From positions 2,253-12,738 of the forward strand of contig PAXU01000076.1 in assembly GCA_002714565.1 (NCBI GenBank): DNA of 10,486 nt, read 5' to 3'. Below the pieces are notes generated by a model. The model did not search any database and was not told the DNA's origin. It saw only the letters and a program-made list of their open reading frames with translations. This document shows positions 7,301 through 10,486 of this stretch, piece after piece. How positions within the stretch are numbered: the first letter of the stretch is position 1; the number at the start of each line of letters is the position of its first letter. The stretch comes from Rhodopirellula sp. (lineage in GTDB: Bacteria > Planctomycetota > Planctomycetia > Pirellulales > Pirellulaceae). Both the position numbers and the translations under genes were made by a program.

Positions 7301-8565
7301 ACACCGATCGCGGTAAATAGCTTGCTGTCAGATTCGGCTTTTTCCAATGCGACCAATTTTCCATTCAATTGGGCAATGGTCGAGGTTTTACCATTATTTC
7401 TCGGTTGGATTTTGACACCTGCCAGGACATTCAGATGATCTAGATGATGAAGGGCATTGAACTTATCCCACCAACTAACATCCGTTGGATCAAACCGCAT
7501 CACTTCAACCAACTCTGGTCGCGCCTCGCTACGAACGTGTTGAGCAGGTACTACAACGAATTGAATACGTCGTTGAGCGATCGGGGTTAGCCTGACAAAC
7601 GAGTCAACGAATCGACTGCTTCGTACACTCACGTCAATGTTGTAGATTCCCGGTTTATGAGGAATCGGCACCGTCACATTCGAAATCGTATTTCCGATTT
7701 GATTTGCGACCGTATTAAATGCGATGCTCTGTGTATTGATTACATCACTGCTGCGATACGGTATCACGTTAACATCCAACTGGTACTGTTGGCTTGGCCG
7801 CAGACCAATTGCGTACGGTTGAACATTCATGACGAGAGACTCGCCTGGTGAGAACACCAGGTTATTGCGTTGTAGCTGCACATGGATTTGATCGCCGGGC
7901 GACCGTCGCACTTTGATTCGATTACCTTCTTCATCAATCACACGTTGAAACGGCGTGGTGAGAATCTCGGTAACGGCCAGCTTATAACTCACGCGATTTG
8001 TTTTTCTGGCTTCATCAACAAGTTCAACCATGACTTTTGTATTTACCGATCCGGCAATAAACACGTCGAATCCGTCGTAGCTCCGCTCGCCTACTTTTTT
8101 GATAAGAATCGATGTACGTGATTCTTCGATCACAGCGGAAGAGTTCGCTTCCATGGACAACGAAGTCAGTCTGGCAAAACGGCCCGATTCCAGTGACAAC
8201 CGGCCAGTCCAGGACTTCGGTGCCTTACCGCCCCACATAACACGCATCCGCACATACAAGGTGTCTTTGTTAGCAACATTACCTTCTCCATCAAAGACTG
8301 GAGTCTTGTCGATATAGGTTGCGGGAGACGCCATAGGCGGGCCGGCTCGACCACTATTTGCACTCGACTGCATTGGCGAGACCATCGGATTCTGAGACAT
8401 GGGTCGATTCATTGGTTGTTGTGCAAAAGCTGCGTATTGGCTGACGAAAGACATTACACAAAACAAAAAGCATGCCAAGATGTATCGGCGCAGCGGTGGG
8501 CGCGTATCCGCGCACGATCGAGATTGGTACTCATCGAGAGTAATCAAAGGGACATCCTTGTCCAA
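4396..8565 (-). CDS. Very large secreted multidomain protein: glycoside-hydrolase-like barrel plus C-terminal carbohydrate-binding-like module
   Basis: 1389 residues. After a charged n-region, residues 28-48 form a hydrophobic signal sequence ending in Ala-Phe-Ala, with probable cleavage before Gln49, so export is likely. Residues 51-82 are a Met/Pro/Ser-rich linker. Residues about 85-340 look all-beta. Residues about 565-970 resemble a TIM barrel of the 'glycosyl hydrolase-like' kind: alternating strands and helices, including GLKLVPSIQFN (650-660), a NPLN..VQKAMIDVVREMVDRYG region (704-726) and a QGGWLLPLG strand (965-973). Residues about 1010-1095 resemble the beta domain that often follows such barrels. 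Residues 1105-1130 are probably coiled coil. Residues 1137-1300 begin LQNPGFE and end WIDQVEVFD, the hallmark of CBM4/9-type or galactose-binding-like jelly rolls. I cannot place catalytic acids: the DGIxFDD-type strand is replaced by GGVMVAMTPNGY. Polysaccharide binding or cleavage is inferred. Start is TTG with GAGGT 7 bases upstream; an in-frame TGA stands just before. Confidence 0.72.
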   Translation of the reverse strand: MDKDVPLITLDEYQSRSCADTRPPLRRYILACFLFCVMSFVSQYAAFAQQPMNRPMSQNPMVSPMQSSANSGRAGPPMASPATYIDKTPVFDGEGNVANKDTLYVRMRVMWGGKAPKSWTGRLSLESGRFARLTSLSMEANSSAVIEESRTSILIKKVGERSYDGFDVFIAGSVNTKVMVELVDEARKTNRVSYKLAVTEILTTPFQRVIDEEGNRIKVRRSPGDQIHVQLQRNNLVFSPGESLVMNVQPYAIGLRPSQQYQLDVNVIPYRSSDVINTQSIAFNTVANQIGNTISNVTVPIPHKPGIYNIDVSVRSSRFVDSFVRLTPIAQRRIQFVVVPAQHVRSEARPELVEVMRFDPTDVSWWDKFNALHHLDHLNVLAGVKIQPRNNGKTSTIAQLNGKLVALEKAESDSKLFTAIGVSGWQSYPLHCEDLYQPHVLEVVLPSGIQQSIGISILEPDASGSLHPVHRDFGFFQDSTRWTNSDGQQVQSIVFWPRTQTPVMLLTNHHPSKSTVFKEVVVKQVLGNLGDLNRQFERSTIDSRDVLAMLEKPLFPELFGVSGTLDEISRAVLDDWHTFYTSSKRLTDYLEYAGYSGASVAVVCEGSTLYPTAQIGSTPKYESGALLSSGQDPVQKDVVELLFKMFDARGLKLVPSIQFNMPLAQLEALTSSSDGMEGVLLRDGVGRTWNQRFSTKRGLGPYYNPLNIHVQKAMIDVVREMVDRYGHHPSFGGVMVAMTPNGYTHFPSSHWGQDTETVSEFMGHLKSSGADSLMSHQQRVQAINGDLRQQWLTWRSQKLSEFYSRIAETVQEQVSGAKLYLSPGELFNDPLVKRQLQPRLAVDVPFDEVMLEKGIKPNAFPASSSLVWMHPNKCVPIHDLSKQSSDVAIQRDARFSRWSGTHMQSATVIQHTPHSRSLPGFDKVSPFGVGSADTWLINTLAATNGDARKPFIESLVNSDTFHLLQGGWLLPLGSESSLRDMFETIKRLPKDRFQTVRLPDSVGKSPITLRELRVDDATYYYLLNNSPWPIGGAVELKVAPSARINLLAQQESRLNRMPLTTNPHGRQSIQWNRIGATWSFDLKPYDIVAVKVERGVPTVADVRVTTDEAIAAKIQKEIREVNRRVNNLTQPRHMQVLQNPGFEATQTHLFPSGWVHNASAKNKIQTRTGDAFHGQQHLVLHRHPADRDVTWVRSEPFSPPDTGRIAVSAWVRIPDESQQPSFRIAVEGKLYGQVYYRPRTIGRKESGQQARNITAIGEKWSRFVLILDDLPKDGLSELRVGFDLMSAGEVWIDQVEVFDIWFQQQEFHGLIKDVALVYSLQEHGNLLECEEYLQSYWPRYLQQYVPLGLSRVANVPDELQENRETGDTASPTNVLDLFRQHIPDQLLPF

Positions 8566-8572
8566 ATCAATG

Positions 8573-8577
8573 ACCTC
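8573..8577 (-). promoter_or_regulatory. Ribosome binding site (GAGGT) deciding a TTG start
   Basis: On the - strand GAGGT is 7 bases before TTG at 8565. No ATG or GTG occurs in this frame between the upstream TGA (8583-8581) and the signal-peptide core, so TTG is the best start for the 1389-residue protein. Confidence 0.65.
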
Positions 8578-8597
8578 ATGTCATAACCAGAGCACGA

Positions 8598-8603
8598 ATT
8601 ATA
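8598..8603 (-). promoter_or_regulatory. Candidate -10 box (TATAAT) for the large secreted protein
   Basis: A perfect TATAAT reads on the - strand at 8603-8598, giving a predicted start of transcription near 8590 and a leader of roughly 25 bases that contains the GAGGT site. No good TTGACA lies 16-18 bases upstream (CGTATC is there), so it may depend on an activator or another sigma factor. It sits in the 222-base region between two divergent start codons (8566-8787), where I see nothing else beyond the ribosome binding sites. Confidence 0.4.
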
Positions 8604-8772
8604 TCTCGTCTGGACATTTTGATACGAGACCGATTTTCGACGTATTTCAACAATTCAGAAAACCGCTCTAGGTCAAACTACAGCAAATAGATTACCTTCT
8701 AGCATTAGCCGTGAGCGGTATTTGCCGTAACATGTGCAACTGCAAGCAAGGATGCGATGCAGTCCTATCCTC

Positions 8773-8780
8773 AGGGGGGG
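8773..8780 (+). promoter_or_regulatory. G-tract ribosome binding site for the peptidase gene
   Basis: A followed by seven G lies 7 bases before ATG 8788 and only 1 base before the in-frame ATG 8782, so ATG 8788 is the better start. It also puts a signal peptide exactly at the N-terminus. A GTG at 8734 in the same frame would add 18 poorly fitting residues. Confidence 0.6.
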
Positions 8781-8787
8781 AATGAGC

Positions 8788-10266
<1,479 letters not shown>

Positions 10267-10318
10267 GAAGTAGATCTTACGCCGAGGATGTCCTTAAGAA
10301 AAGTATTTGATAGCGCGC

Positions 10319-10348
10319 AAAAAAAGGGGCTCCCATGTCGGGAGCCCC
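10319..10348 (-). terminator. Strong intrinsic terminator
   Basis: A perfect 9-base-pair stem (GGGGCTCCC at 10326-10334 with GGGAGCCCC at 10340-10348) with a 5-base loop is followed, on the - strand, by seven T (10325-10319). It lies 42 bases past the stop of the partial gene at the right edge and ends its transcript before the Trm112/HIT pair. On the + strand there is no T-run, so it acts in one direction. Confidence 0.93.
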
Positions 10349-10390
10349 AGAGATTCTGGAGATGTTCTGGTAAACGAGAGAGTCGAGAGT

Positions 10391-10486
10391 CTACTGAGCA
10401 ATCTCCATGTCATTACTGCTGGATTGACGACGACTCTTGGGAGCGGACATTGCCCACTCTTTGGTCATTTGTTGAAACACATCGGG
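10391..10486 (-). CDS. C-terminal 31 residues of an unrecognised protein, cut by the window edge
   Basis: An open frame enters from the right edge and stops at TAG (10393-10391). It reads as a helical-looking stretch with FQQMTKEWAMS, followed by a basic, then Ser-rich and acidic end. It is supported as a real gene end by the strong terminator 42 bases downstream in the same direction. The part visible is too short to name a family. Confidence 0.65.
   Translation of the reverse strand, partial: PDVFQQMTKEWAMSAPKSRRQSSSNDMEIAQ

Noticed and set aside
8399..8671. 90-residue + strand frame over the start of the large secreted gene
   Set aside because: It runs opposite the signal peptide region and the promoter area and has no protein-like motif.

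Overview
The window looks like core chromosome of a bacterium, most likely a planctomycete (Pirellulales-like). That placement is an inference from the gene families and their style: a sulfatase-fold protein, a very large secreted glycosidase-like protein with a carbohydrate-binding-like module, a secreted HExxH peptidase, and a FabI / CDP-diglyceride synthase set. Base composition looks moderate (near 50% GC by eye). I see no tRNA, rRNA, IS element, phage gene, CRISPR array or defence system.

Left part (1-4385, all + strand). A sulfatase-fold protein that seems to have lost its catalytic motifs and seems to begin at a non-standard ATC codon is followed by a lipid block. The block holds a PlsC-type acyltransferase whose stop codon overlaps the start of a CdsA-type phosphatidate cytidylyltransferase (TAATG), then FabI enoyl-ACP reductase and a MutT-type Nudix hydrolase. 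PlsC and CdsA catalyse consecutive steps (lysophosphatidate to phosphatidate to CDP-diacylglycerol), and FabI completes the fatty-acid elongation cycle that supplies the acyl chains.

Middle part (4396-9633). A 1389-residue secreted protein on the - strand converges on mutT with a 10-base gap. It starts from TTG behind a good ribosome binding site. Its upstream region is shared with a divergently transcribed secreted zinc-peptidase-like gene (8788-9633). The 222 bases between the two start codons hold a TATAAT box for the - strand gene and a 7-G ribosome binding site for the + strand gene.

Right part (9630-10486, all - strand). A Trm112-like small protein and a HIT-family protein form an overlapping pair (8-base overlap). 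The HIT gene converges on the peptidase gene so tightly that both stop codons lie in one CTAG. Further right, a strong intrinsic terminator follows the last 31 codons of a - strand gene that runs off the window.

The best points for a second look are the apparent ATC start and pseudoenzyme character of the first gene, the architecture of the 1389-residue protein, and the G-tract in front of the peptidase. I did not find a convincing new multi-gene system; most of the window is well-packed housekeeping and secreted-protein genes.
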